Of a stretch of DNA of 64,000 nt, positions 10,201 to 20,223 are shown in pieces. Location: assembly GCA_014529385.2 (NCBI GenBank), contig CM043964.1, forward strand, positions 7,471,997 through 7,535,996, in the 5' to 3' direction. This stretch comes from Adiantum capillus-veneris. Lineage: Eukaryota > Streptophyta > Polypodiopsida > Polypodiales > Pteridaceae. Made by a program: the position numbers and the translations under genes. Below the pieces are notes generated by a model that saw only the letters and a program-made list of their open reading frames with translations, made no database searches and was not told the DNA's origin. Within the stretch, counting starts at the first letter, position 1. Each line of letters begins with the position of its first letter.

Positions 10201-11616
10201 CAACACCTTCACTGAACCTCTCTCTGGCTCTTTCTCCATTGGGTTAACCATCCTCTTCCACTGTCGCTTTAGCTTAGGCACCATCTCTATAAGCTGCCCA
10301 AAAGTAACATCTGCCTTCCTGCTCGTCAGATCCTCCTTCAAGTCATAGCTTAATTGCCCATCCCCTAGTGGAAAATCTGAAACATGAAACTTTCGACGAG
10401 CTCTCCTTTTCCTCTTGGCCTTGACATCCTCGCCTTCATGGCTCTTTCCTTTCTTCTTACTAGGACCTGGGGCACTTCTCCCTTCCTTTTCCTCTGTGGT
10501 CCTCTTCCCAATAGGCATCACTAATGTATCCTCTAGCTTTGATGCCTTCTCCAAGGTGACTACACTTAGCACTTTTGTCTTCCCTTTTTCCTCCTGGGTC
10601 AGTCCACTGGTTCCTTCGTCTCCCTTAATTTCGATGCCATAATCATTTGACCTAGTTAGCACTTGTCTTGGCAATGGATACATGTCTCCCCCCATCCTTG
10701 GTGGCTTATCACATTGCGGGCTGATGTGACCCAACTCTCCACAATTATAACATGTGGGCGTCTGCCTCCAAAACCTACTATTACTTTGTCCAGCACCATT
10801 CCTAGGTCTTTCTTCACCTCCTGGCTGATTTGCAAACCGCCCTCGACCTCGATTATTTCCCACTTGACCTAGCATGTTTAGGCTGAGATTCTTCATCAGA
10901 TCAACCACTTGCCTCATGTCTTGCCTTAGGCCATCATCTTGCACTGCTGTAGTGACCACTGCTGGCATAACCTGAGTAGTAACAGGAACCACTGGTTCAT
11001 GATGAACCCCTGACATGCGCCCTTGTAAAGACTCTATAGGCTGAAATTCAGACCTCATTGGCAAAGACTCCACCCCTAACTGGCTCATTTTCCTCAGCTT
11101 CCACTCTTTGTTCCTTGCTACCTCTAGTGCATCTTCATATGTCCTAGGCTTCTTTAGCTCCACTCTCCAATGCATATTCTCCCAAAGACCAGCCAAGAAC
11201 CTGTCCTTCTTCATCATGTCAGGCGGGGGTACCTGTGGTGCTAAAGCCTTGCACATTCGCTCCCATGCCAATGAAAACTTACGTATGTACGCATCTACTA
11301 GCTCACCTTCCTTTTGCACCAAAGCCTGTACTTCTTGCCACACTTTGTCAGGGTCTTCTATCTTCACAAACTCCACTTCCAATCCATGCCTTAGATTGTC
11401 CCAACTCAATCTTATAGGTGGATCAGCCATACGCAACTCCTCTTCAAATGCTTTGGACCAAGCTCGTGCATCACTCTTCAAACAAATTTGGAGAAGGCGT
11501 AACATTTGCGTAGGGTCATGAATCTGGTTGCTAATGCAGGCAACCTCCATCTTTTCCAAAAATTCTTCCACATCTTCATCACTTCTTCCATGAAACTCGG
11601 GATAAGAGAAAGCCAT
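7279..11616 (-). CDS. gag-pol: TatB gag-pol polyprotein, intact except truncated in integrase
   Basis: This is the longest frame in the window, 1445 codons from the chosen start MAFSYPEF. The frame is open 19 codons further upstream, but the similarity to Gag begins here. Residues are counted from that upstream Met. Gag occupies about 20-325 and ends in a zinc knuckle CYNCGELGHISPQC (308-321). The protease active site is DGGA (518-521) rather than DSGA or DTGA. An acidic, Ser-rich linker spans about 630-665. RT spans about 790-1010 with FMDD at 918-921. A retroviral RNase H-like segment (about 1059-1172) lacks its catalytic Asp residues. An archaeal-type RNase H (about 1207-1330) has FFDGS, NNEAEY and KGDALLVVK, but AHEAA where AD is expected near the end. 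The integrase zinc finger (H..H..CRSCNRC) is followed by a stop. With no integrase core it cannot integrate on its own. Confidence 0.93.
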   Translation of the reverse strand: MAFSYPEFHGRSDEDVEEFLEKMEVACISNQIHDPTQMLRLLQICLKSDARAWSKAFEEELRMADPPIRLSWDNLRHGLEVEFVKIEDPDKVWQEVQALVQKEGELVDAYIRKFSLAWERMCKALAPQVPPPDMMKKDRFLAGLWENMHWRVELKKPRTYEDALEVARNKEWKLRKMSQLGVESLPMRSEFQPIESLQGRMSGVHHEPVVPVTTQVMPAVVTTAVQDDGLRQDMRQVVDLMKNLSLNMLGQVGNNRGRGRFANQPGGEERPRNGAGQSNSRFWRQTPTCYNCGELGHISPQCDKPPRMGGDMYPLPRQVLTRSNDYGIEIKGDEGTSGLTQEEKGKTKVLSVVTLEKASKLEDTLVMPIGKRTTEEKEGRSAPGPSKKKGKSHEGEDVKAKRKRRARRKFHVSDFPLGDGQLSYDLKEDLTSRKADVTFGQLIEMVPKLKRQWKRMVNPMEKEPERGSVKVLAMDELPDICPIVDVWHKRKNLGQGYVDGGAQICVITHSCVEKMGLTVAGVSGFRIRLANHQKVKCLGVVKSLEVEAYDAKAVVDFHVMPAGLGAYPIILGRPWLRAVGAVQDWRHGTISLYGKTSTKKLYNMDTRKRLEELYEDEDESSDEDSSTVTDEDSDSTTSSDEDADVAFLLMDKEIQECGLVAFANEVEDESEGPYEVIEGLMQTKVELSKKQELMTQMISGDLSAMEKDIYLHMLASFPDLFITSYEEIRGFKGEEMHIELNEGAKTVRQRLRRMGQEQMEALRVEVDKLLKAGFIVPVETTEWVSPVVVSPKKDGKWRICVDFKPLNAATKKNPYPLPFIDQILDSVAGYERYSVCDGFSGYFQLKIALKDRTKTTFITPWGCYCYTVLPFGLSNGPSFYQERANWVLEPFIGSCVKAFMDDFCVYSSRAEHHEKLQMVLARYDECGGQLNPKKCHLAQPRVKLLGHMVSENGIEADPDKVKSIILLPSPMSTKQLATFIHKVKYMARFIPLSSQLLYPLQQVAKHDPLQWDDKCEEVFQEVKEVLGGLSAMQAPDWEKVFYVNPSVGDDAIGAMLLQKGKGSHYMRPVYCASRVKLVAERKLSEVELVMASVIFACRRFRHYLLPRPFVFLTSYAFLPQLINGINMSNVVKKWVIELQEFEFSFLVEDSTRATLADLLTYKENPLIVKEEVVRKVVEEVPQISNAHVLFFDGSYRKSHDAASGGIALYDPEGKLVCKRGFKLDAHSNNEAEYATLEAGLHICLKHGVRRLSIKGDALLVVKQVLGVWKSKNTSLKEMCFRIKGLLKKFEAWSIRHIERALNGEAHEAAQGMIGELFVLRTTLPLYHGRESLAQEEEFLLTGIIPKEIQKSKKYGFVRRAYRYKLIGDVLYMKGADLVLRRVPWREELYRVLEENHEGACGGHFALKITLHKILQEGYVWPSLHKDVHHWCRSCNRCQAFGKRAF

Positions 11617-11718
11617 GGCTACCCAAATTATGATGCTTTGAGAACCCCTTCGAACACACGTGCAAGAACCCAAAACTTTTCACTTCCCAATCCCCAGAAA
11701 CTTCAATGGAGCTCAACT

Positions 11719-11961
11719 TTAGATAAGGACAAACACATGCACATCAAATGAGTTTTCATAGTTGATCATCGGAATGACAACAGGCAAAGGACATTCCAGG
11801 ATCTCTCTCAATCTTCTTGGCCCAAACATAAAGACTATGCGCTGCTGGAAAAAGATCTTCCTGGACACATGAACATTAATCTGAATTCTTTGCGTTAAAT
11901 GAAAAGGAGTGAACTGAGGGCCATTTTGATCATCCATTAAAGCCAACCATGAAGCTCCCAA
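11719..11961 (-). CDS. TatB small accessory frame upstream of gag
   Basis: An 80-codon frame lies just before gag in the leader. Its middle and end (SRKIFFQQRIVFMFG ... SFDVHVFVL) clearly match the second of two tandem frames at 27466-27684 in TatA, and more weakly the first at 27232-27444. Conservation between otherwise well-diverged Tat families, in the same place and orientation, argues that it is or was translated. I recognise no domain. Tat/Ogre elements are known to carry an extra frame of unknown role before gag. It has no signal peptide or zinc motif. Confidence 0.6.
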   Translation of the reverse strand: MGASWLALMDDQNGPQFTPFHLTQRIQINVHVSRKIFFQQRIVFMFGPRRLREILECPLPVVIPMINYENSFDVHVFVLI

Positions 11962-12539
11962 GAAGGCACACCTGACTCAACCTCTGATTTTGCCAAAATT
12001 TCAGCAGCATAACAGCATAAATGGCTCAAAATACCAAAAAACCAGCCATCATAACTTGGGAAAATTTCGACAGAGTTTCCCCAGAAGTAGAGCAGTAGGA
12101 ACCCAAAATATAGACTGTCTATGTATGCATAAACTGTCAACAATAGAACCCGAGCATCAAGTAGGACTCACTAGTACATAGCCTATGGCGAGGTCACGAA
12201 AAGGGTGCTCCAGCTACCTGTATCACCGAAAGGATCTCCACATTTGAGAATCCCCCAGCTCAATAAAAACCTCACGCTATCGACCCTCACACGAAAGCTA
12301 ATGCAAATCGCGTATAGTCAAGTCTCAGAAATGACTATCTTCCAGACCAAGTCTCAGAAATGGCTGGGACTGCCAAATAAAACCATATATGGCTCCACAA
12401 AGGCGTACAATGGCAGTTTCCACAAGTAACGTACAATCCAACAGACAATGCGCTCAAATAGGCGCCAAGTGATGCATTCCCACAACAACTACAAGTGACA
12501 TCACTGTACTCCAGCTACCTGTACCTGTGTGAATCACCT

Positions 12540-12650
12540 GTACCTGTCCCTGTCCCTGTTCCTGTAACCTGTAACCTGTAACCTGTAACCTGTAATCTGC
12601 AACCTGCAACCTGTAATCCCGAAGCTCGAAGCTCGAAGCTCGAAGCAGAA
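12540..12650. repeat. Short tandem repeats in the TatB leader
   Basis: There are five copies of the 7-bp unit CCTGTAA with diverged copies beside them (CCTGTAC, CCTGTCC, CCTGCAA). These are followed by a short run of CGAAGCT repeats, directly downstream of the priming site on the minus strand. The tract is untranslated leader. Confidence 0.85.
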
Positions 12651-12665
12651 GGTACTCGAAGAAGA

Positions 12666-12683
12666 TCCTCCGTGGGGGCGCCA
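12666..12683 (-). other. Primer binding site, TatB
   Basis: On the minus strand this reads TGGCGCCCCCACGGAGGA, six bases after the LTR end. The same 18 bases, with one change, occur after the TatA LTR at 27161, so the primer tRNA is shared. The TGGCGCC start is the expected complement of a tRNA 3' CCA end; I could not name the tRNA. Confidence 0.75.
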
Positions 12684-12689
12684 AAAGAA

Positions 12690-13650
12690 TGTGGGCGGGA
12701 TGAAAACACACACAGCGCCTCTATAACGACCCGACACACACTCTTGGGAAGATACACACACACACTATGGGGCACCACTCGGCTTAGACAACACACCTGG
12801 CCGAGACAGGGAACACACCTCTGGAGTGAGAGGAGAGAGACTATCCACCACACAGACACACACACACACACACACCCAAAAAACTCAGCTCAAAAGAGGA
12901 TAATTTCTGATGTTTAGATACAATTGAGCTTGGGCCAACACCAATGGGGCAAATAGCTCACACACTATGGGTGAAAGAAGCCAGATACAATCACAAACTG
13001 GAGCAGAAACTTCGCTCATAGGAGGAACTTACACAGAAAAACAGCAGGAAAAGAGTGAGGAATTTGGCAAAATGGACAGCGCCATCGCGTCCGGAACGGC
13101 CCAAAACCCCAGTCTACAATGTCAAAGTGCTCAAATCCGACCTCGGATGAGCAGTTTACGGCCAAAACAGGCTCCAAAATGGGCAAAAAACACACCTGCG
13201 GCTGTTCCTCCTCTCTTCTCCACGTTTTTTCTGGTCTTCTCTCAGTTTTTTCAGTTCCCACACTTAGATTTTTTAGTTGGGCACCCTTGGCCTTTTAGAT
13301 GACCTCAAACGGACCCCGAACAGGCCAAAAACTGACCTCGCAGTGCATAGTTGTCACCTTTTTGCGTCATCCGCACACCTGGCACTCAGCTTTTTTCCAA
13401 TAATGCATCTCGCCACCACGTGAAGTGGCCCCAAAAAAAGGTCCTCATGATGACCTTCCTGCATAATTCTCACAAGCAAACACCCATGTTGTGTCCGTCC
13501 TCATCTGTGTGCAAGTATTGACCCCGTTCGCCCTCCTGACGCCACTAGATGCCATCTGACGCACCTGCTGACCTCACGTCGTCGGCCCGCGGATAGCTTC
13601 CTCGAAAAGTTTTACGCGCTACCAACTCCTCCTTATTGTAGAAAAACACA
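12690..13650 (-). mobile_element. 5' LTR of TatB (candidate borders)
   Basis: On the minus strand it would start TGTGTTTTTC and end CGCCCACA, giving matching TGTG/CACA ends and about 961 bp. The inner border is fixed by the priming site. The outer border is inferred, because the partner LTR is missing and no target duplication can be tested. Confidence 0.6.
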
Positions 13651-13739
13651 ATGGTACTAGTAACGATGAAAATCGATGCACTATGTACATGGTGTCCTAC
13701 CTGTACACATGTGGGCCCCACGTAACCACCTGGCTCTGG

Positions 13740-15150
13740 AAAATGGGAAATCCTTTATTTGATGCACCATGCATGGGTATGTACATATGCGCAATCCCTT
13801 GCTCCAAAAAACTCCTGACAGCGTCATGAAATACTTGAGACTTTGGTGGTCGGTTCGGAGACTAAATGGAGTCCCCAATAGGTAGTTCTTCCATGTGTCT
13901 ATGGCATGTAGAACAACTAAAATCTCTTTCTCATAAATGCCCAAGACTCGTTCATCAATATTGAGTCATCGGCTCTCATATGCTATGGCATGCCCTTCTT
14001 GAAGCAAAACTACTCCAAGGCAATCACCACAAGCATCACATTGGACCTCAAAGGGCTTTGAGAGATCAGGAAGCATGAGGACTGGTTGAGAGGTAAGCTT
14101 CTCCTTGAGTTTGTCAAAAGAATTTTTCTCCTTAGCAGTCCATACATACTTAACGTTATTTTTAGTTAAGTCATGTAGTGGTCCTGCTACTTGGGAGAAT
14201 TTTGCTATGAAGCGTCTATAGTATGCACACATACCAATAAAGCTTCTTAGCTCATGTAGATTTCCTGGGTTAGGCCATGGATTTATTACCTCTAACTTTG
14301 ATGGATCCATATGGATTCCATCTTGAGAGATAATATGACCTAAGTATTGAATCTCTTGAAGGAAAAATTCACTTTTCTTTTGGTTGAGAAAATGTTTATT
14401 CTACCTCAATGCTTGAAAAATCATATGGAGATGTTGCTTGTGGTACAAGATGGTATCATCAAAGAACACTCCAGTGAATTTGTGGTATAGTCTAAAAATT
14501 TTCTCCATTAGACGATTGAATGTAGCCGGTACATTAGTCAAACCAAAAGGTATGACTAGATATTCATAAAGAGCAAATGTTGTGCAAAACGCGGTCTTTA
14601 AGATATATTCATCCACTATCCTTATTTGATGATAGCCACTCTTAAGGTCAATCCTGCTTAAGTAGGTAAATCCTTGTAGCTTATCAAAAAGATTTCCTAC
14701 CCGAGGTGAGAAATCTATTTTTGATAGTGATATGGTTTAATGCTCGATAGTACACACACATGCGGTATGTACCGTCCTTCTTTTGCACTAAAAGGACTGT
14801 AGAACAAAAGGGCAAGGAACTAGGCCTCACCATCCCTTTGTCTACCAGTTCTTGTACTTGCCTCGTGATCTCCTCTTGTGGAGCTTGTGAGACTCGATAC
14901 GGAGGCTTGTTAGGTGGTAAGCTTCCAGGAAGGAGCAGAATGCAATGGTCATCATCCCCTCGTTTTGGAGGTAAGTCCATAGGGATATCATCGATGAATA
15001 CATCTTGGAATCCTTTTAGAAAATTATACAAGTCTAACTCTTCTTGATTCCTACCATTTACATTTGATGAAACATTAGGATCATATACACAAAAATTGAG
15101 CTCTTTACTGATTTATCAAAATCAAGAGAACTTACAAGTGGAATAGTGCG
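13740..15150 (-). pseudogene. pol: Gypsy-2 reverse transcriptase and RNase H
   Basis: The RT begins with KPPYRVSQAPQEE and VQKKDGTYRMCV (about 14790-14900). It continues with IPFGLTNVPATFNRLMEKIF (about 14500-14560) and has FFDD where YVDD or FLDD is usual. The RT-RNase H linker shows RSFIGMCAYYRRFIAKFSQVA (about 14200). RNase H keeps EKEILVVLHAI and RTDHQSLKYF (about 13850), then loses similarity. At least three frame changes or stops occur (near 14680, 14400 and 13960). Confidence 0.85.
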
Positions 15151-15189
15151 ACCACGCTCACTAGCATCTATATACATATTCTCTCTCCT

Positions 15190-15495
15190 TTAAGTGAAGT
15201 AAATTCTCCTTTCAGGGAACTTCATATTGGCAGCCATGCGATCAAACCATGATGCCCCTAGGATAATATCCTCATGTTGGAGAGGAGAGATGAAGAAGTC
15301 TTCTTTGTTGACATAGCTTTGGACATGAAGCCTCAACTTCCCAATCAAGGGAGTAACAAAGGCTTGTTGTCCCTTGAAAGCTACGTCAGCCGTTACCATA
15401 TCTCCCAACTTGAAAGCTTGAATGCCCAATTTGGTGGCCAACTCCGTTGATATGAAGTTGTGAGTAGAGCCACGGTCAAACAAGATGAATGCATC
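15190..15495 (-). pseudogene. Gypsy-2 aspartic protease
   Basis: The frame shows LFDRGSTHNFIS followed by an ILGASWFDRM segment, the start and the conserved end of a Gypsy retropepsin. The active-site triplet should be DSG; here it is DRG, so the enzyme is probably dead. It joins the zinc-knuckle frame upstream. Confidence 0.75.
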
Positions 15496-16574
15496 ATGGT
15501 CTCTTACCTTTCCCCAAGCATAGGAGAGTGATGAGCCTTTGCAATGAGCATCCGCTTTTGGAGCTTCAATGGTGAAAGCCCTAGGGGTCTCATTGCAAGT
15601 ATTCTTCTTGGGGAAAGAATGATAGCTGTGTCCTTGCTCCCCACACTTGAAACACTTATGGTCCTTGAGAAAAGCTTCAAGATCTTCAAGAGAGAGTTTG
15701 TTTTTACTTTTTTAAACTCCCTTCTCCTTGGACTGATTATTGTTGTTGTTGTTGGAAGTGCCTTGGGAAGAATTTTGAGCATTGGTCTTTTCCCCTTTGC
15801 ATCATTTTTGTCTTTATTGTCCATGGGTTTGACATTACGTCCAGACCCTTGATGGAAATTGATACGTGAAGCAACCATGATGTGATTGATTACTTCGCTA
15901 ATAGTACAAGTCCGTTGAGAGTTGATGTATTCGGCCATCTCTTTAGGTAAGCCTACATAGAATTGTTGTCTTTGCTCGGCAAAGTCTATCTTTTGAAAGA
16001 CAGTACCCTTCAGATGTAAATCCCAAAACTTTTCTACATACTTGTGGATAGACTCATGAGAGAGAAGCTTCAAGCTGTGCCATTCAGTAAGAACTTTGTC
16101 CTTTGCATCGCTTGCAAGGAATTGATTCATGATGGAAACTCATAGAGTTTTCTATGTATTTGGGCCTTCGCCATTGCCATGAAGGCTAGCCCACCATTGA
16201 CGAGCTGGTTTTTGAAAGTGCATCGCTACATGGCGTAGCTTGGAGGAATTTGTAAAGTCCTCGTCTCCAAAGGCCGCATCAAATTGTTGGATGAAGGCCA
16301 ACACTTTGTCGGTAGCACCAAAGGTGCCATCATAAGTGAGAAAAGAGATACTCTTTCGTCCCTCCTTGAACTTATTTAACTTTTAAGACCTTATCCATGC
16401 AGGGAATGATTTGCGATTTCCTCCCCTCGTGTATTCTCTAGGAGAATATACATAGCTTTCATTGGAAGAGGAGGAAGGTGAAGATGAAGGAGAAGAGAGT
16501 GACCTCTTCCTAGCCCGTTTCTTCCTTTGTTTCCTCTTAGCCTTTGAAAGACGGCTCTTAAGTAACCAAATCAT
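15484..16574 (-). pseudogene. gag: Gypsy-2 gag with zinc knuckle
   Basis: An N-terminal Lys/Arg- and Ser-rich stretch (16383-16574) leads, through stops near 16380, into a capsid-like segment: ARQWWASLHG near 16200, then EWHSLKLLSHESIHKYVEKF and QQFYVGLPKEMAEYI. A knuckle CFKCGEQGHSYHSF (about 15640) has lost its last Cys. The frame changes near 15720. Gag would package the element RNA in cytoplasmic particles. Confidence 0.75.
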
Positions 16575-17372
16575 ACAAAGAATACACTATGTGACATACA
16601 AAGCACCATACCCCACATAGTGGGCGTAACAAAACCGATAATAGATACCAGTTCCACTTACCCTAATATAATTAACAACATCAACTATTTATAGTCCACT
16701 ATGCGTCACGTAGCAGCCAACCAGGTCATAGATCAAGACTTGCGAGGCTTGCGTAAAACAAAATCCCACGCACTATGGCTCAGGAGTCAAGGGAGCTTGG
16801 ACAGATAAATATGTAAGATTAATTGAATTATAACATTGATTAATGATTATAAAGATTGTAGTTGATAATTTAGTAATGTTATTGCTAGATTAGAAAAATA
16901 TCACTCTCTCTTGACCAACTAGAGAGATGGTCAATTATTGAGAGCAACATACTGAATTTGATACTTGGCGATGGTTGTTTGAAAACAACCACATCTCTCG
17001 CAAGCAATTCTACACGGCGATTGGACCACTACAAGCGGTAAGTTCAAACAAGTAATTTTGTATCAATTGTTTTGAGCTGTTGATAATTGTTTAATTTGGT
17101 TTGGTTTTATCTAGAGTCAAAGTGATCCAACATACGTGCCTCTGGACGACGACCAGATAGAGTAGGATTAGATAGAAAAATGTTTTGTCTAGACTTTTGT
17201 AAAGTCCCAATGTGGCACAATGTATATACAAGTATTTACTTTTCATTCTAACTTTTTTAAATAGTTTATCTTCTGCATTTTAAATTATCAAGGTAAAATC
17301 AATCAATTTGAATTCTTTGGTATTTTTTATACTCTTCCAACAAACAATTGATGTTTCATTCTTTTATGCAAG
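16575..17372. other. Non-coding stretch right of Gypsy-2
   Basis: No frame with recognisable similarity. It should contain the Gypsy-2 leader and left-over LTR sequence, but without a partner LTR no border can be set. It becomes AT-rich from about 16800. Confidence 0.4.
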
Positions 17373-17387
17373 TCAAAAATAAAGGTG

Positions 17388-17529
17388 TGCTGAGAGAGAG
17401 AAAGAGAGCACAGAAATAGAACCCCAAAGTGTGTAGAATACACACATGAGATGATGTATATATAGAGGGGACCTGGGTGCCATATATAGAGAATCCATAT
17501 ATTGAGTAGCTTCACATATAAGCTCAACA
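17388..17529 (-). mobile_element. 3' LTR of LARD-1
   Basis: On the plus strand it runs TGCTGAGAG to GCTCAACA. It matches the right LTR and both LTRs of LARD-2. The sequence next to its right edge (ccctgctcaaa) is the reverse complement of the purine tract preceding the LARD-2 3' LTR. Confidence 0.88.
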
Positions 17530-18517
17530 CCCCTGCTCAAATAAGGGTCCCTAATTGTGGATAAAAAAACCCTTGGGGGATCAAGGGAAAAACTCACAGC
17601 TCTATATACACCCACCGTTATATTATAAAACCATTGAATGTACAAATGTTCATGAAGAGCTACATCACACCTTTTACAATGAATATTTTATGAGGAGCTA
17701 CATCACTGCTTGTACAATGAATGTTTTATGAGGAGCTACATTACTCCTATCCTATCAAATACAATAATGAATACAAAGGTTCAATCTCGGAGGTTTCACT
17801 ATCTGTAAAACTACCATATCACGTGCGTTCAAGACATGTTTGTAAAACCCCTTATCTGTGAATTTTGTTAAGAATATAACGTACCCTTTTCTTTTAAAAT
17901 CTATAAGTTTTTTTCAAATTTGAAAAAATAATGACCGTTCGTATATATATTTCTATAAGTTTCAAGAACTTTAAACACCCTTCTGTTGAACTCACGTGAT
18001 AGGTTACACTTTTATTAGGTGACCTACCCGAGGGTTCAATAAAGAGGTGTAAAGGGTATCGATTAGCTCGTAATCTGAAGTGTCTCCGTGAATCTACTGT
18101 GTAGCTTGTCATCAATATGGCATCACCAAACATGTCTTCATAAATCTTTTATTGTCACCAAGTTTGTCTTCATGAAATCAATTCTTTGATCAATCCTACA
18201 TAGATCATAGACTCAAAAAACATAGTCATGAAAATTATTAGCATCGTTAGTGAAATAATTACGTTCACAATGCCACAAGAGATGGTTCGTGACGCCACTC
18301 TTTTGACGACATATATACGCACGACAACATATGGTAAATAAACTATGCACGTAAAAGTACAAGATGTGTGATTACGTGATGCAAATGATATGTGTATATA
18401 CTACGTAAAACGACATTTATCAACGTAGTGGTATCAATGAATATCATCAAAGTATTAACAAAACATCATCATTGTATCAATAAAAATGAATAAATCATCA
18501 TGGTATCAATGAAAAGC

Positions 18518-18904
18518 ATCATGATATCACCGAGAATAATCATTGTATCAATGAAACAACATCATGGTATCACTGAGAATAACCTTGGTATCAATGAAAC
18601 AACATCATGACATCACCGAGAATAATCATTGTATCAACGAGACAACATCATGATATCACCGAGAATAAGCATGGTATCAAAGAAACAACATCATGGTATC
18701 ACCAAGAATAACCATGGCATCAACAAAACAAAATCATGGTATCACCAAGAATAACCATGGCATCATCGAAATATCATCATGGTATCATCGAGAATAACCA
18801 TGGTATCAACGAAACAACATCATGGTATCACCGAGAATAACCATGGAATCAACGAAATATCATCATGGCATCACTAAAAATAGCCATAGTATCAACGAAA
18901 TATC
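18518..18904. repeat. 43-bp minisatellite, nine units
   Basis: Each unit is two related half-units of about 21 bp, built on ATCATGGTATCACCGAGAAT and ACCATGGTATCAACGAAAC. Nine units fit exactly between these coordinates, with looser copies on both sides (about 18430-18990). The reverse complement of the same array is in LARD-2 at about 50265-50760. Confidence 0.9.
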
Positions 18905-19259
18905 ATCATGGTACCAATGAAAATCACCCTGACCAAAGTATTAACAAAACATCATCATGGTACCATCAAAATCACTATGGTATCAACGAGAGATTATCAA
19001 TAAAATGACATAAACTATATCTCTAGAAGAATAATTATACCAGAATCAATGAACGGGTATATCATATAGCAAAAGATCATGTACCAACAATAGCTTGATA
19101 GAATTTGGAAGATCATCAACGGCTCGACTGAATCGGAACGATATGTAACTGGTTTCTGTAGTAATGTTACCTCAGTAACAAATATATGATCAAAGAAGAG
19201 AAAATATAATTGAGAAGTTTTCAATTATGAGAAAAATCAAAATAAAAAAGTAAAATTTT

Positions 19260-20205
19260 GCTTTTCAAACATATTCGCAGTCTGAGAAGGATAACCCAAA
19301 ATCGGTGCAGAATTTAGAGAAACTTTCTTCCGCAAAGTTGTACACCACATCGATTCTGATGGCTCAAACGAATAGTTTCTGCAAAATCGTTTTCAATTAG
19401 GAGAAAAATAGAAAAAGAAAACAAGAAAGTTGATTTTCAAACATATTTGCAGTCAGAGAACGATAACCCAAAATCGGTGCAAAATTTAGAGAAACTTTCT
19501 TCTGCAAAGTTGCGCACCATATTGATTCCGATGGCTCAAGCGAATTGTTTGCAGTCCACTAATGATAACTCATATCGGTGCAGAATTTGAAAAACCTTTC
19601 TTTTACAAAGTTGTAGACCACATCGATTCTGCTGTCCAGCTTGAACTGTTTCTGCAAAATTGTTTTGGATGAGGAGAAAAATTAAAAACAAAAAGCGAAG
19701 TTGCTTTTTAGGCATATACGCAGTCCGGGAACGATAACTCAAAATCGGTGCAAAATTTGAAAAAACTTTCTTTTGCAACATTGTAGACCACAGCGATTTA
19801 GATGCCTATCTCGGGGAGTTTTTGCAAAATCGTTTTGAATCAGTAGAAAGATCAAAAACAAAAAGCAAAGTTGCTTTTTAGGCATGTACGCAGTCCACGA
19901 ACGATAACTCAAAATCGGTACAAATTTAAAAAACTTTTCTTGAGTCAAGTTGTAGACCGCATTCATTGTGGTGCCTCTCGCGAATAGTTTTTGCAAAATC
20001 GTTTTGAATGAGTAGAAAAATATTTTTAAAAAAAGCGAAGTTGCTTTTCAGGCATGTACGCAGTCCGCGAACGATAACTCAAAATCGGTGCAAGATTTGA
20101 AACGAACTTTCTACTGCAAAGTTGTAGACCACATCGATTCTGGTGCCTTAAGCAGGTGGTTTCCGTAAAATCGTTTTCAATCAGGAGAAAATTTGAAAAC
20201 AAAAA
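19260..20205. repeat. About 170-bp tandem repeat, six copies
   Basis: The landmark GCAGTC recurs at about 19278, 19450, 19550, 19719, 19889 and 20059. Spacings are 172, 100, 169, 170 and 170 bp, so one unit is shortened. Each unit includes a conserved core around ACGATAACTCAAAATCGGTG. Small frames here (such as 19536-19781) are repeats of one peptide and are probably not genes. Confidence 0.88.
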
Positions 20206-20223
20206 CGTACTGCTCTGATACCA
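20206..20223 (-). other. Primer binding site, LARD-1
   Basis: On the minus strand it reads TGGTATCAGAGCAGTACG, directly after the LTR end CAACA. The first 12 bases are the standard site for initiator tRNA-Met. Confidence 0.88.

Larger units (their letters stand above)
7279..13650 (-). mobile_element. TatB: minus-strand Tat-type Gypsy element, 3' end missing
   Basis: On the minus strand the order is LTR (13650-12690), priming site (12683-12666), leader with short repeats, small accessory frame (11961-11719), then gag-protease-RT-RNase H-archaeal-type RNase H-integrase (11616-7279). Homology stops inside the integrase zinc finger, and no 3' LTR is found before the Copia-1 LTR. The 7137-7278 stretch is anonymous. 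The second RNase H places it in the plant Tat clade. Confidence 0.88.
13740..16574 (-). mobile_element. Decayed minus-strand Ty3/Gypsy element (Gypsy-2)
   Basis: Reading leftwards there are gag, zinc knuckle, protease, RT and the start of RNase H, all broken. Integrase is missing: homology fades near 13800, beside the TatB LTR border at 13650. No second RNase H is present, so it is not of the Tat type seen elsewhere here. LTRs were not found. Confidence 0.82.

Noticed and set aside
12205-12917. Short frames in the TatB leader and LTR
   Set aside because: They read through tandem CCTGTAA and CA repeats, so the peptides are repeat artefacts.
18430-20205. Regular repeats that could look like a CRISPR array
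   Set aside because: Units are contiguous tandem repeats without unique spacers, inside a retroelement of a plant genome.
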